Assembly (NCBI GenBank): GCA_030272155.1
Contig: CP126199.1
Coordinates: forward strand, 4,452,501-4,516,500
Direction of reading: 5' to 3'
Length of the DNA: 64,000 nucleotides
From: Tetradesmus obliquus
Taxonomy: Eukaryota > Chlorophyta > Chlorophyceae > Sphaeropleales > Scenedesmaceae
In this document: positions 1 to 11,042 of the stretch, piece after piece
Layout of the letters: every line of letters begins with the position of its first letter
How positions within the stretch are numbered: position 1 is the first letter of the stretch
Translations under genes and position numbers: made by a program
Notes under the pieces: generated by a model
What the model was told of the DNA's origin: nothing
The model's input: the letters and a program-made list of their open reading frames with translations, nothing else
Databases searched by the model: none

Positions 1-39
1 CGCCGCAAACCAACCAAACAGCAGCTGCTGGCACTGCAG

Positions 40-1673
40 CTAGGAGACTGCTGTGAGTGCATTGTTGATCTCGCCCAGCACGTTCACGCGGCGCCCCGCA
101 AACTGCTTCGCCAGCGACGCCTCAACTGCCTTCTTCACGCTACGCGTCTGCGACACGATCTCAGCCAGCTGCACAAGGCACAGCAGCAGCAGCGGCGGCG
201 GCATGAGTTGTAAGATACAGAAGCATTGTTTCCAGCATGCATGCCTTTGCATACATATCGTTGCATGCTGCACAACGATGCCTGCGTGCAGAAGCTGCGC
301 AATCATTGTGAGCTTGCCAATGATGCGGGTCCCAAGCGCCCAGCAGCACAGATATTGGAGCCAGTGATGCCCAGCACAGCAAGCGAGGTGTGAAAGGGAA
401 GGCGTGCATACTGTGAAAGATGCCCTGCGCACATAAACAAACCTAAACCCATCAGCACCCACACTCACCTTTGGCTGCAGCCCCACCAGCGTGGCGCGGC
501 TCTCCTGTTTGCGCGCCTGCGTCTCAGCTGCTGCAGCCAGCATGCGCGCCTCCTGGCCAGCCTTACGCTGCAGGCTGCCCTGCAGCCGCTCCATGTACCT
601 GGAAATGACAAGATCAAGAGGCGCAGCACAGCAACACAGTTGACGTGTGCCACTGCCCCCAAGAACTGGACGCAGACACACCAGAAAATTCATGCATAAG
701 CACAGAGCACCTGCAGACTGCCCTGCAGCTGCCTCCAAGCAGTTCGCAACGCAACAGACAGGCAGCAGCACAGCTTTGGGTGCTACAGTCGGGGGTGGCA
801 GTACAGGACAAGAACTGGCCCTCCTTGCGCTGCAATCTGCCCTGCAGCCGCTCCATGATACCTAGCGGTAGAGACGATTGCAACATGACAAAAAGGGAGC
901 AGTGCAGCTCACGCGTTCTGTGCGCGCTGAAAGTACAGTACAAAAGAAAAACTGGATGGAGCACGCCAGAAGCAGCGACACACCAGCATACAACCGACTC
1001 TTCGTGTGTACGGCCGCATCCTACACTGCTACCCAGCACCAGCGCAGGCGTGTTTGCACCGCACCTGCTGCTGCTGCTGATCATGAGCAGCTGCCGCAGC
1101 TTCTCATCGTTCAGCGCCGCCAGCAGCGCCTCAACACAGGCCAGCATGCGCCCCACATCACCAGCGTCAGTGGATGCCACCACATCTGGCGCCAGTGCCC
1201 GCAGCAGGTCACTGCTGCTGCTGCTGCCGCTCAGACCAGCTTTGCGAGACAGCAGGAATGCACGCAGCTCCTGCAGATCATCGATCAGCTGGCTGCGGTA
1301 CTCGCTGTCATGCTGCAGGCGGTCTGCTGCTGCATCTCCGCTGGATTCTGCTGCTGCTGCTGCACTTGCAGCAGCTGCTGCCGATCCACCACCACCAGCA
1401 GCAGCAGCAGCGTCAGTGCCAGCAGCGCCGAGGTCTATACCCCAATCAATGCCTGGTGCTGCTGCAGACACTGTTGAGTCTCCGGCACTCTCCACACCTA
1501 TGCCTGACATGTCAATGTCCCAGTCTAGGCTTGGACCTGCTGCTGCTGCTGCTGGCTCTTCTACTGCCACATCCCAGCTGATACCACCACCATCAGCAGC
1601 AGCACCTGCATCGCTGCCAGCTGCAGCAGCAGACAGGTCCCCTAGGTCCCAGCTGATGCCACCAGCGGCATCC

Positions 1674-1711
<38 letters not shown>

Positions 1712-2161
1712 ATCGCCGACACCCCAATCTACACCCCCTGCGCTGCCCGCTGACAGCTCCAAACCCCAGTCCACGCTGATGCCGGCAGCATCCCCTGCTG
1801 TTGCTGCTGCTGCTGCTGCGTTGTTTGCTGCATCAGCGCCACCCTCAGGCAAGTATGCTGCAGTGCGCCGCTCCCGTACCTCCGAAAGCACATGCAGCAC
1901 CTCCGGCAGCTCCTGCTGCTCACTGCTGTTACTAACAACAGCCGCTGCTGCTGCCTGCTTGCCTGCCTCGCTGCCGTGTGCGTACTGCGTGAAGTGCCGG
2001 TAGTAAGAAACTGCTGCGTCCAGCTGCTTTTCGCTGCGCAGCTGCTGCACCAGGTCTCCAAACAGGCCAGGTAGCTTGTCGCTGAGCTGGCGCAGCTGCT
2101 GGCCCACTGGGCCTGTGCCGCTGATGCCCAGCTTCTCACACTCCTGCAGGCAGTGCACACG

Positions 2162-2192
<31 letters not shown>

Positions 2193-3802
2193 CAGCAGCT
2201 AATTGTAAACTCGCCCTGTCTCTCTACTGCAAGCATCTCTTGCTGTGCCACTGATGCGCAGCTTCTCACACTCCTGCAGGAGGTTTGTGAAGCAGGCATT
2301 CAGGCAGCCAGGCAGCCAGGCAGTCAGACAAAGAGTGACCGACGACATATTGAACGGTGGCAGACTACATCTTGTGTTCAGGTCACGGCGCCGACAGGGC
2401 CTGTGCCGCTGATGCCCAGCTTCTCACACTCCTGCAGGCAGTGCACACACAGGCAGGCAGGCAGGCAGGCAGCAGCAGCTGATTGTAAACTCGCGCTGTC
2501 TCCCAATTGCAAGCATTTCTTGCTGTGCCGCTGATGCCCAGCTCCTCACACTCTTGCAGGCAAAAGTGGAAGGACAGGCCCCATGCAGGCAGTTGTACAG
2601 TTGTGAACTTGCGGAAGTAGCCAGGCTTGCACAAGTAGCCAGGCACTTGCACATAAGGCACGCAGTTGGGCAAACAGGCAGGCAGGAAGTTTAGGACATG
2701 CCAAGGCCACCTCTGTGCATGCTGCTCGCCTGCGCGCTGTTTCCTGCTCGCTGTTTCCTGCAAGCATTTGGGCAGTCACATGAGTGGCAGGCCTATCATG
2801 ACGTGCTCACCTTCTTGTAGTTGTTAGCGCAGGTGACAGCGCTGCGGCTGTACTCTGCGTGCCGCCTGTCTGCGTCTGCCATCTGCTGGTTGCACTTGGC
2901 CATCTGCTTGCGCAGGTAGGGAATCTCATAGTCGACGTTCTGGATCATCGTCTGCGCAGCCTCGCCAACAAACACGCCTGCAGGAACAGCAGCAGCGTGG
3001 CATGACACACGGCGATCGTAAGAGGTATGAAGCAGCTTGATGCAGCAGTGTTGTGAGGCAGCCGCAAGCTGCGGCAGAAGATGCACCAGTTTGAACAAAC
3101 ATCTGCACCAAAGGTGCTCGCAAGCAGTGAATGTTGCCGCATCTGCTGGCATTCGCATCACGATCATCATGCTGTATGCCACCAACGCCGCTGATGGTGT
3201 CACCAAACACATCGAAGGCTGCTGCTGCTGCTCACCTCCGTTCTCATATGCCTTCACAATCTTGTCCCAGATGCCTGCCTGGCCAGAGAGGCCGCCAAAA
3301 AGTGTGCGCTCGCCACTCTCCGCAAGCTTGTCGCGGATCTGTAGTGACCTGAAATAGTCAACAGTTGCATCTGCAGGACCAGGCAGCTGGCTCAGCAGCC
3401 CTGGTGGCAGCTCCTTCTCTGCCTCACTAATCTTTGACTTGATGGCCTCCAGGCGCTTGTGCCAGTCTGCTGGCAGCTTTTGGCGGGAGACCTGCGGGAG
3501 GTTTGCAGGACAGCAGTATGGTAGGTGCAGTAGCGGTTGCTACTGTTGGCAGTTCACTGCACCAAGCAGGCAGCTTGCGGGTCTGCCCCAATCAGACATG
3601 ACATATCGGCTGCCAAAAACACTGCTAACAGCACGGAGAGTGCTTGAACAGTGTGCGCTTGCAAGGATGATGACGCACTCACCAGCCATTCAGGCAGTTT
3701 CTGGTAGTTGATGTCAATGGGTAGCTCCTGATCTGCGTTTGGCTTGTCATAGCCCTCCCCTGTTTTCCTAGCAATTCTGGGGTCCGAAGAGGCAGCAGCC
3801 AT
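40..3802 (-). CDS. CDK5RAP3: CDK5RAP3 / C53 / LZAP homologue
   Basis: Six exons on the minus strand: 3802-3683, 3491-3236, 2977-2811, 2143-1065, 598-469 and 168-40, about 626 aa. All phases close and the stop is at 40-42. The family works with the UFM1 ligase at the ER and acts as an ER-phagy receptor. The N-terminus carries the family PIDI..KL.EWLV block (about residues 26-41). Next come NVDYEIPYLRKQMAKC, CEKLGISG, and a disordered middle with six Trp motifs (VDWG twice, IDWG, SWD twice, DWD) between Ala runs. The C-terminus RRVNVLGEINNAL matches the human ending. The start at 3802 is preferred because it lies just before PIDI; an in-frame ATG at 3913 is possible. Exon 4 is enlarged by Ala/Ser tracts. 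Pieces resembling the starts of exons 4 and 5 recur in the preceding introns. Human CDK5RAP3 is about 506 aa. Confidence 0.93.
823..866 (-). repeat. Pseudo-exon: copy of CDK5RAP3 exon 5 start
   Basis: On the minus strand this repeats the first part of exon 5 (598 downward), including the MERLQG..LQRK coding stretch, inside the intron before exon 5. A one-base insertion after the would-be acceptor breaks the exact junction. A weaker third relic is visible near 703-737. Confidence 0.8.
2101..2570 (-). repeat. Four-copy repeat of CDK5RAP3 exon 4 acceptor region
   Basis: Four copies of the exon 4 start (sense: CTGCAG, then GAGTGTGAGAAGCTGGGCAT or close variants) lie near 2113-2150, 2236-2285, 2400-2440 and 2527-2566. 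Each has an AG acceptor. Two are followed by an AGGC microsatellite and a shared block containing TTGTAAACTCG. Only the 2143 acceptor continues into the full exon and joins exon 3 in phase. The other three sit in the intron. Confidence 0.85.
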
Positions 3803-4221
3803 CCCTGGTACAGGCACACGCTTGCTGCTGATTTCGTGAAGGGCACAATGGACAGCAGCAGCAGCACGACAGAAGCGTGCACTGGGTTCAAGATAGCTGG
3901 AAGTCGCACGCAATTAATCTTGGAGTATATATAAGAAGCGAACGTTTACGTTTGAATTATTGCAGGAGATGATCAAAGGCCTTTCTGGGTGCAAGGTTGC
4001 GTACCGCTTGTCAGGTTGTCATTGATAGACCGAAACCAAGGCAGAAGACACGATTTTTGCTGCACAACCACTTGACAGAGACGATAGCAACGTATCACGA
4101 ACTGTTTAGCCCAGTCACACTCGAGTGACTGTCCTCAGGTGCTGCTACTGCTGCACTCACCCACCCCCGGCCTAACCTTCTTCACCGGGGCTGTGATGCG
4201 CATACATAAGCTGCTGAACTG
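3803..4221. promoter_or_regulatory. Candidate divergent promoter, CDK5RAP3 / poly(A) polymerase
   Basis: The two genes start head to head about 420 bases apart. The interval is less repeat-rich than its flanks and contains TATA-like AT-rich sequence near 3922-3935 (TATATATAAG). Promoter function is inferred from gene orientation only. Confidence 0.4.
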
Positions 4222-6843
4222 ATGCAGCTTCGGGCTGGGGCTGCTGCCCCTCACGTGCTCAAGCTGCTGCTGATCAGCAGCAGCACCTGCTGCAGCACAG
4301 GCACCAGGCCAGCAGTGCGGCACCAGCAAAGACACAACAGCAGCAGCACACCAGGCAAGCCAGCTGCTGCAGTTTGCTATGAAGATGACCAGCACCCAAT
4401 TACAGCAGCATCAATCCCGAGCGCGGTGTGGGAGTGCCTGCATACGCTGCGAGCAGCAGGTGAGTGTGGCTCGTGAGACGCTGCTCAACGGTGGTGTTCT
4501 GTTATAAAGCCAACTTGTAATGTTGCAGCAGCAACACCTTGCAGGAAGGATTTGGCAGCCAAAAAACTTGAATCACATGCACCAATGCAGCTGCAGCAGT
4601 ACAGCAATTCAACACAGAGCAAGCCTCCATGTTGCCATGCCGTCAGTAGCGTAAGGGAGTGGCTTGGCGCACTGAACACAGCAGCACTAATTACAGTTTT
4701 AGCGAAACCGCGCACGTGTTGGTCCCGTGCTGCCTGTCCTGCGGACCAGGAGGTGCTGCTGGTGCGCAGTGCTGTGCGCAGCCCGCTGCTGCAGCTCTGG
4801 TGCTGGACTGCTTGTTCCGCAACACGCGCATGTTTGCTGCCTGTCCTGCAAGCCATGAGGTGCTGTTGTGCGCGGCCTGCTGCCGCACGCCTGTTGCTGA
4901 ACTGCCTGTGTGCCGCATGTTTGCTGCCTGTCCTGCAGGCCATGAGGTGCTGCTGGTGGGTGGTGCAGTGCGCGACCTGCTGCTGCAGCGGGGCGAGCCC
5001 AAGGACTACGACATCCTTACTAGCGCACAGCTCAAGCAGGTGTGATATTCGTGCAACATTGCAAACACATTGCAAACATAAATCTAATATCTCGTACAGT
5101 GCTTGTACAGTGCTTGTACAGTGCTTGTACAGTGCTTGTACAGTGCTTGCTCAGCACTGACCAGCAGCAGACACATCACATGAAGTGATGCTGAGCAGTG
5201 ATCAGCCAGTTGAGACACAGCCTCCTCAGGAAACGCGCGCAGCTGCAGCAGGGGCGCCCTGTACGCCTGGCTTGCTGCCTGCTGCCGCAGCAGCAGTTTT
5301 CCAATGGCTGCACTCTGCTGCTGCGCAGGTGAAGGCGCTGTCCGCAATGCGCGCATCATCGGCCAAAACTTCCCCATCTGCCAGCTGGAGCTGCCAGGGC
5401 TCACACTCACATGCATTCTGCAGCCTGCTGGCCCCTGTTATGGCGTGCTGCGCTCTGCTGCTGCTGCTGCTGCTGCTGCTGCTACTGCTATGTTGCGGGC
5501 CGCTGACCTGTGCTGCTGCTTGCTGAGTCCTGCTTCTGCTTGCTGCCCTCTGCTGCCGCCCTGATCCTGCTGCTGCTGCCTGTTGCCGCAGGTGAAGGCG
5601 CTGTTCCGCAATGCGCGCATCATTGGCCAGAACTTCCCCATCTGCCAGCTGGAGCTGCCAGGGCTCAAACTGGAGCTCAGCAGCATGCACACACGCCCGC
5701 CACGCGCCTGGCAGCCTGCTGCTGCTGCTGGCGGCGGCGGCAGTGCGGGTGTGCCTGCAGATGTTGCCGAGCACTGCTTAGGGGCTGGTGCAGCGGTGAG
5801 TGCGGCTGCAGCGCTGCAGCACTGCAGCACTGCAGTATGCATATGTATCGAGTGCGTGATGGATTATGCGCATGGCTGCTCGGGGGCTGGCGCTGCAATG
5901 AGTCTAGTTGCTGACAGCTGCAGCAGTAGTGTAAGAGGTCTGTGAGGGCATGTGGGGTTTAGCATTTGCTTGACTGCTGGGCAGGACGCATCTGCCTGTA
6001 CTTCCAAGCCCCTACTCAACTGTCAGGCTCCAAGTGCTGCTGTGATGTCATGTGTGTTTGAGTGCCACTGTGATGTGACAGTCAGCAGACACGCCGTGGG
6101 CTGTACAGTAGCATCTGCAGCTGTCTGCAAGCTCTACGTTTCCCACTGGCGACACTATTGGTCAGTAAGGACTGTATCACATACGCTGCCCATGCCTACC
6201 TCATGCTGATGTGCTTCACTGCCGCATCTCATTCTGCTGTTCCTTGTTGCAGCCCGGCCGCGGCAGGCGCAGCAGTGTGCTGCCGCACATGCAGCAGCAG
6301 CAGCAGCAGCAGCAGCAGTCCTGGGCTGCCGCGCGCCGTGCAAACGCAGCAGCGCGAGACTTCACAGTCAATGCGCTGCTGTATGATCCCTTCCAGGCAG
6401 TGCTGTTTGACTATGTTGGAGGTGTGGCGGATGCCAGGCAGCAGCTGCTGCGTTGCGTGGGGGACCCTGCGGCGAGGTTTGCAGCAGACCCTGCACGCTT
6501 GCTGCGTGCTGTGCGGTGTGCAGCCAGAGCAGGTGAGGTGCTGGCATGGTTCTTCTTTGCTGTGTGTATGTGTGCTTGGGGGTGTGTTTGCGTGTCTGTG
6601 CAGGCGATCGTGTGTGCACGTACAGGGCAAGTTGTGTGGTATGCAGCAGGTGAAAGTGCAGGCGAACGCTGTGTGCGTCAGCTGAAAGGTTGCTTTTAGA
6701 AGCCCTAAGGGAGGGACGCTGACTGCAAGCACAGCGCGTGTTTGGTGTGCAGAGGAGATACGGCATGCCAGAGATGCCAGAGCCAGAAGCTACCCACAGC
6801 AGCAGCCTGTAACTGACATGCTCCTGTTGCTGCTGCTGCAACG

Positions 6844-6884
<41 letters not shown>

Positions 6885-8782
6885 AGGCCTTCAGCTGGAG
6901 CCTGCTACTGCTGCTGCCCTCCAAAGCCATGCACACCTGGCAACCACCCTCAACTCAACGCGCCTGACAGCCGAACTCATGGCAATGCTGGCCTTTGGTG
7001 CAGCAGCACCTTCCCTGGCACTGCTGCAGCAGACGCAGCTCATTCGCCACCTCCTGCCACTGCACCATGCGTACCTCACAAGCTGGCAGGATACGCAGCA
7101 ATATGGCAGCAGCAGCAGCGCCGGCGCCGGCGCCAGCTGCAGCAGCCAGCAGCAGAGCAGCAGTCACAAACCAATGCATATACAACAGTCACCTGCCGCG
7201 GGTGATGATATTCCTGCAGGATCACAGCTGGGACAGCTGCTGGAAACGTGTCAGCCCAGTCAAACGCAGCAGCAGCCAAACAAAGTAGCATGGCAGCAGT
7301 CAGGATGGCAGCAGCAGCAGAGCTTGCTGCTGAGGATAGCAGAGGCGCTAGACCATCACACCAGTGTGAAGCTTCCGGCAGCAGCAGAGGTGGTGCTGGC
7401 CTGCCTCACTGCACCTCTGGCAGTTGAGGTGATGAGGGAGGCAGTGCAGCAGCTGCAACAGCATCTACAGCTGCAGCAGCAGCAGCAGCAGCAGCAGCAG
7501 CACCAACAGCAGCATCCACAGCAGCAGCAGCAGCAGCAGGTGCCAGACCCAGGCGGGGTGTTTGCTTCACAGCTGCTGCTGCAGCAGCAGGTGCAGCAAG
7601 CGCAGCAGCAGCAGCACCAATCGTTAGCGGACTTGCCTTTGCACAGCATGCACAGCAGTTCCACTGCATGTCAGCGGCAGGGGCAGCTGGCACGTGCATT
7701 CAGCAGCAGCAGCAGCAGTACCAGCAGCAGCAGTGGCATCAGTTTGCAGGGTCCAGCGCTTCAGCTGTTTCAGGGTGAGGCATTTGAGGAGGTGCTGCGA
7801 GAGCAGGCGGCGCTCCTGGCCGCACAGGTGAGCTTGCGGCTCAGTCAAAAGCTGTGCATAGTGGTGTTGCACTTGCACCGCACATTGAACATCTGCACAA
7901 TGGACTTTTATGCTTGCGTGGCAACTGCAGTGCACATGGCTGACATTACGGCCTTGGCAGATGTTCTGTGCGGTTACCAACAGTCCGTTTCTTATATGGT
8001 TTTGGTATATCATTGCCCTCCTGTCCGTGCTCAACCTTGTGGTGCCCGTGTGCTATGTGTTGCAGGTGTGCACAGTCCAGCAGGCCTCAGACTTTGACAG
8101 TGCTTTGTTTGGGGCCCACACGCCGCAGACAGCAGCCGGCCTGTTGGTCTCCCATGTGAGGCAGTGCAGGAGGCGGCAGCACAAGCAGCAGCACAAGCAG
8201 CACCACCACCATGCAGGGCTCAGCAGGCCACACAGTCATCTGCAGCAGCAGGAGCAGCAGCAGCAGGGACGTGGCACGGCAAGCCACGGTCCTGTTGTGC
8301 AGCAGCCAAACAATGCAGGTGCAACCAGGAGCAGCAGCAGCAGCAGCAGTGGCTGGCAGCAGCCCGAGCATGACTGCCAGGACGACTGGCTGAGCCATAT
8401 GCCCCCACCTCGCACGAACAAGCAGTACAAGCGCTTCATGCAGCAGCAGCAGCAGCAGGCTGCTGCAGCACAGGCTGCGGCAGCTGGCACTGTCGGCCAC
8501 ATACCTTCTCCGAATGCAATGCTGCTGGCAGCAGCACTGGCAAGCAGCGAAGGCAGGGAGGCAGACATGGATGGCTTTGCAGGAGCAGCAGGAGCAGCAG
8601 GGTGGTCGCAGGACAGCAGGGGCGTACACAAGCACAGTGAAGCTGCTTTTGGGCGCAGCAGCGGGCTGATGAGCCAGCAGTATATAGTGCACCTTGTGCT
8701 GCGAGCTGCTGGTGCTGGGTTGGACGTGCTGGAGCAGGCGGCTTCTGCTCCGCAGCAGCGTCAGCGCGCTGGCACGTCATGA
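4222..8782 (+). CDS. Poly(A) polymerase / tRNA nucleotidyltransferase family, organellar type
   Basis: Six exons: 4222-4459, 4939-5039, 5592-5795, 6253-6532, 6887-7827 and 8066-8782, about 826 aa, with all phases closing. The nucleotidyltransferase head is clear: VGGAVRDLLL (about residues 86-95), PKDYDIL with the metal-binding D-x-D, then LFRNARIIGQNF, close to the PcnB-type signature. Exon 4 holds ARDFTVNALLYDP, DYVGGVADA and GDPAARFAADPARLLRAVR, the neck and RNA-binding block. The first 60 residues are Arg/Ser/Ala-rich and could be a chloroplast or mitochondrial transit peptide. The C-terminal half is Gln/Ser-rich with little conserved sequence. The LFRN..IIG block favours poly(A) polymerase over CCA-adding activity, but sequence alone does not decide it. 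Starts of exons 2 and 3 are duplicated upstream in the introns. Confidence 0.86.
4731..4899 (+). repeat. Two pseudo-exon copies of poly(A) polymerase exon 2 start
   Basis: Stretches at about 4731-4796 and 4831-4887 repeat the acceptor and first codons of exon 2 (real copy 4916-4995: TGCCTGTCCTGCAG, then GCCATGAGGTGCTGCTGGTG). The first copy lost the acceptor AG (GCGG) and the second reads GCAAG. Only the third copy splices in phase and completes the VGGAVRD motif. Confidence 0.85.
5094..5149. repeat. 11-bp tandem repeat
   Basis: About five head-to-tail copies of the 11-base unit CAGTGCTTGTA lie in intron 2 of the poly(A) polymerase gene. It is a simple minisatellite with no visible function. 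Confidence 0.9.
5325..5412 (+). repeat. Pseudo-exon: copy of poly(A) polymerase exon 3 start
   Basis: About 85 bases repeat the acceptor and first 80 bases of exon 3 (real copy from 5585) almost exactly, but one T is missing (CTGTCCGC versus CTGTTCCGC). Splicing into it would shift the frame within five codons. It has an intact CAG acceptor, so it competes with the real site 264 bases downstream. Confidence 0.88.
6845..6886 (+). repeat. (CTG)13 tract forming a 3' splice site
   Basis: Thirteen CTG triplets run directly into CAG, the acceptor of poly(A) polymerase exon 5. The tract stands where a polypyrimidine tract is expected. Confidence 0.9.
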
Positions 8783-9124
8783 CGCTGCGTCATGTGCCAG
8801 CTACACCCTGAACCACTTTGCAAACACTAGGATGCAAATGTGTTGGCTGTGGGGCGAGTGCCTTGGCCTGCTGTATTATAAACTTGTAACAACGACGCCT
8901 TGTACGTCCTACGTGGGTCCCTGTGGTCAACATCGTTTCAACCTCCAACCCTGCTTACACCAGCTGCAGTACGTGAAGTGCTATAGTTCCTGCTTGTCCT
9001 GATTCACAGCTCGTCGAACCTGCCGAAGAGTAGTGCAAATTTCTGTGTAGTACAGAGCCATCGCGAGTTTGCGCACCCTACCTGTTGACATGCGAAGTGC
9101 CTGAAGCACCAGCAGGAGGGGACA
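8783..9124. other. Poly(A) polymerase 3' UTR and upstream region of the profilin-like gene
   Basis: No coding sequence is supported here. It contains the TGTAA word at 8885 and the spacer to the next start codon at 9125. Confidence 0.6.
8885..8889 (+). terminator. Polyadenylation signal TGTAA
   Basis: TGTAA lies about 100 bases after the poly(A) polymerase stop codon. It is the usual green-algal polyadenylation word, and the distance is typical. Confidence 0.6.
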
Positions 9125-10164
9125 ATGACAAGCGATCTGAGCAGCATCGCCAAGGACACGCTTAGGGACTGCGCCAAATACGTTCTATTTGACAAGTCTG
9201 GCGCGATTCTAGCAGCAAACTACCAGGTACTGCACCTGCTGCTGTCTGTGGCCTTTTGCTCTGCCTGCCCTGCTCTGTGCATGCATAGCCAAGCTGATGC
9301 TGGTGCATCCGTCTTGTGTGCTGCAGCCACAACCAGCAGAGCTACAGGCACTATCAAAGGTGCTGGATGACAGAGACAGCGCTATCAAGAATGGCATGAC
9401 AATAGATGGGCAGAGATACGAGGTGCGGTGCAGCACCAGCAGCAGCAGGAGCAGTGGCCAGTTCGGGGTTTGCCTTTCACGCACCTTTGGCCACAGACGA
9501 ACTTGCAATGCAAATGCTATGCCCTGCAGCTTTCAGCTGTAATCTCTTTGCACACCCATTGCAGCCTGGCCATGAAATAGCCATGTGCACGCAGCTGCTG
9601 TCAGTGCAGCTTCATGGCATGCCAGCTGCAGCAGCAGCAGCAGTGACATGCCACGTGCATCAGCGTTGCCACGGCGGGGGTTGCAAACGCATCTGTCTTG
9701 CTGCTACAGGTGCACAGGTTCCACCCACCGCTGGCGTATGGCCGCACCATGGGCTGTGCGCCAGAGGCCAGCGTGGGTGCAGCGCTGTGCATGGTGCAGC
9801 AGGGCTTAAGCGGGCAGCTCTGCTTTGGCGTCATCACGTACAAGTGAGTCAAGGTGCAGCATTTAGCAGCTCACAGTGGTTGACTTGCACGCCTGCTGCT
9901 GAGTGCAATGGTACAGTCAGGAGCTGCATCTTGACACTGTTGATGGTGCCAGCGTTGATTATGAAACGATCCTGTGAGGGTACCTAAACGTGATATGTCG
10001 ATATCACCTTGCGATTTATTGCACTGACCTTGCATCAGCATGGTGTCCTGCGCATTGCTGAGCCTCCGCCCGTCTGCGTGCTTGCCTGCAGCATGCCCAA
10101 CCTGTCAGCACGCATGGTGCCCATCCTGCAGCAGCTGTGCGAGCAGCATTTAAAAGCCAAGTGA
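9125..10164 (+). CDS. Profilin-like small protein
   Basis: Four exons: 9125-9226, 9327-9422, 9710-9843 and 10092-10164, 134 aa, with all phases closing. The length and order of features fit the profilin fold: an N-terminal helix, then YVLFDKSGAILAANY (profilins: a strand with GxDGxVWA), a helical PAELQALSKVL segment, GMTIDGQRYEV (profilins: GLxLxGxKYxV), a late strand FGVITY, and a C-terminal helix SARMVPILQQLCEQHL. The N-terminal Trp-Tyr pair that helps bind poly-proline in canonical profilins is not present, and an extra HRFHPPLAYGR segment follows the GQRY strand. It may therefore be a divergent profilin with altered ligand binding, or another small alpha/beta protein such as a roadblock or longin domain. 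Actin binding is not shown. Confidence 0.55.
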
Positions 10165-11042
10165 TGCCTGGGAGCGGCTGGCAGTGATGTAGTGCAGCAG
10201 CGACAAGCAGCAACAGTAGCAGGAGCAACAGCTGTCCTACAACAGCTGTGCTTGGCAGGCTCTGCAGCTGCTGGCCGGCCCACAGCGCGGCAGGCTGTGA
10301 GAGCCGCACGAGAAAGATGGTTTCAGTGGCAGTGTGCATGCATATGCACGCACGATTAAAATATCCTATGCTTGATGACTGCAGCATGATGCATATGGTT
10401 GTTGGGGCGATAATTGTGGCAAGCAGGTGCCACCTGGCTGAGCGTGAAGGTCTGGGCTGGGGTGTTTTTAAAACAAGGCAGGTGCTGCAAGGCTGCCGCT
10501 GGGTTGACGAAGCTGTCAGCGAAGTTACGTGTCACATTGACTCCTTGTGTTATGTCATCCAGTGCTTGGTGTGCGTCACCCTTTGGCTCAGCACGTTCGT
10601 CATTGTCGCCATGCTGCCCTGAACCGCATGGTGACGCCAGCTGGGCAGCTGGGGTGCCAGGCCTGGAGCGCTTCTTACCAGTGGGTGGTTGGTAATATGA
10701 CTGGCTGGCTGTGTCTCTTGTTGCAGCACACTGTTGATGCGTTGAAGGCCCATACGACCGGCTAGCACTGCAGCAGTGCACTTGCTGCTGTCCTTCTGCT
10801 ACTTGCGAAGAGCAGCTGCGATGCGTTACTGTTGACCGATAAACCAATATTAACCATGATGATGCGTTAGCTCAAGGCCGAAACCATCAGCATACGCAAG
10901 GCAGACTTCACGCGCCATGAGTTTGGTTTTGTTTGCTGCGCTTACACATCCACAACAGCTTCAAGAAACCTTTTGATCTCGTTTGATTCGGGCCTGACTC
11001 GGATGTGCAGCGAAAAGTGGTAGGCAACTTCAAACTGCTGAC
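10165..11042. other. Intergenic stretch, no gene seen
   Basis: About 880 bases between the profilin-like stop and the STIL-like start. Open frames here are short, share no family motif and lack consistent splice junctions. It probably holds the 3' UTR of one gene and the promoter of the next. Confidence 0.5.

Noticed and set aside
645-2003. Long plus-strand open frame (452 codons) opposite CDK5RAP3
   Set aside because: It is the antisense shadow of Ala-rich exon 4. CAG/CTG repeats lack stops in most frames on both strands, and it shows only Ala/Pro/Ser composition with no domain.
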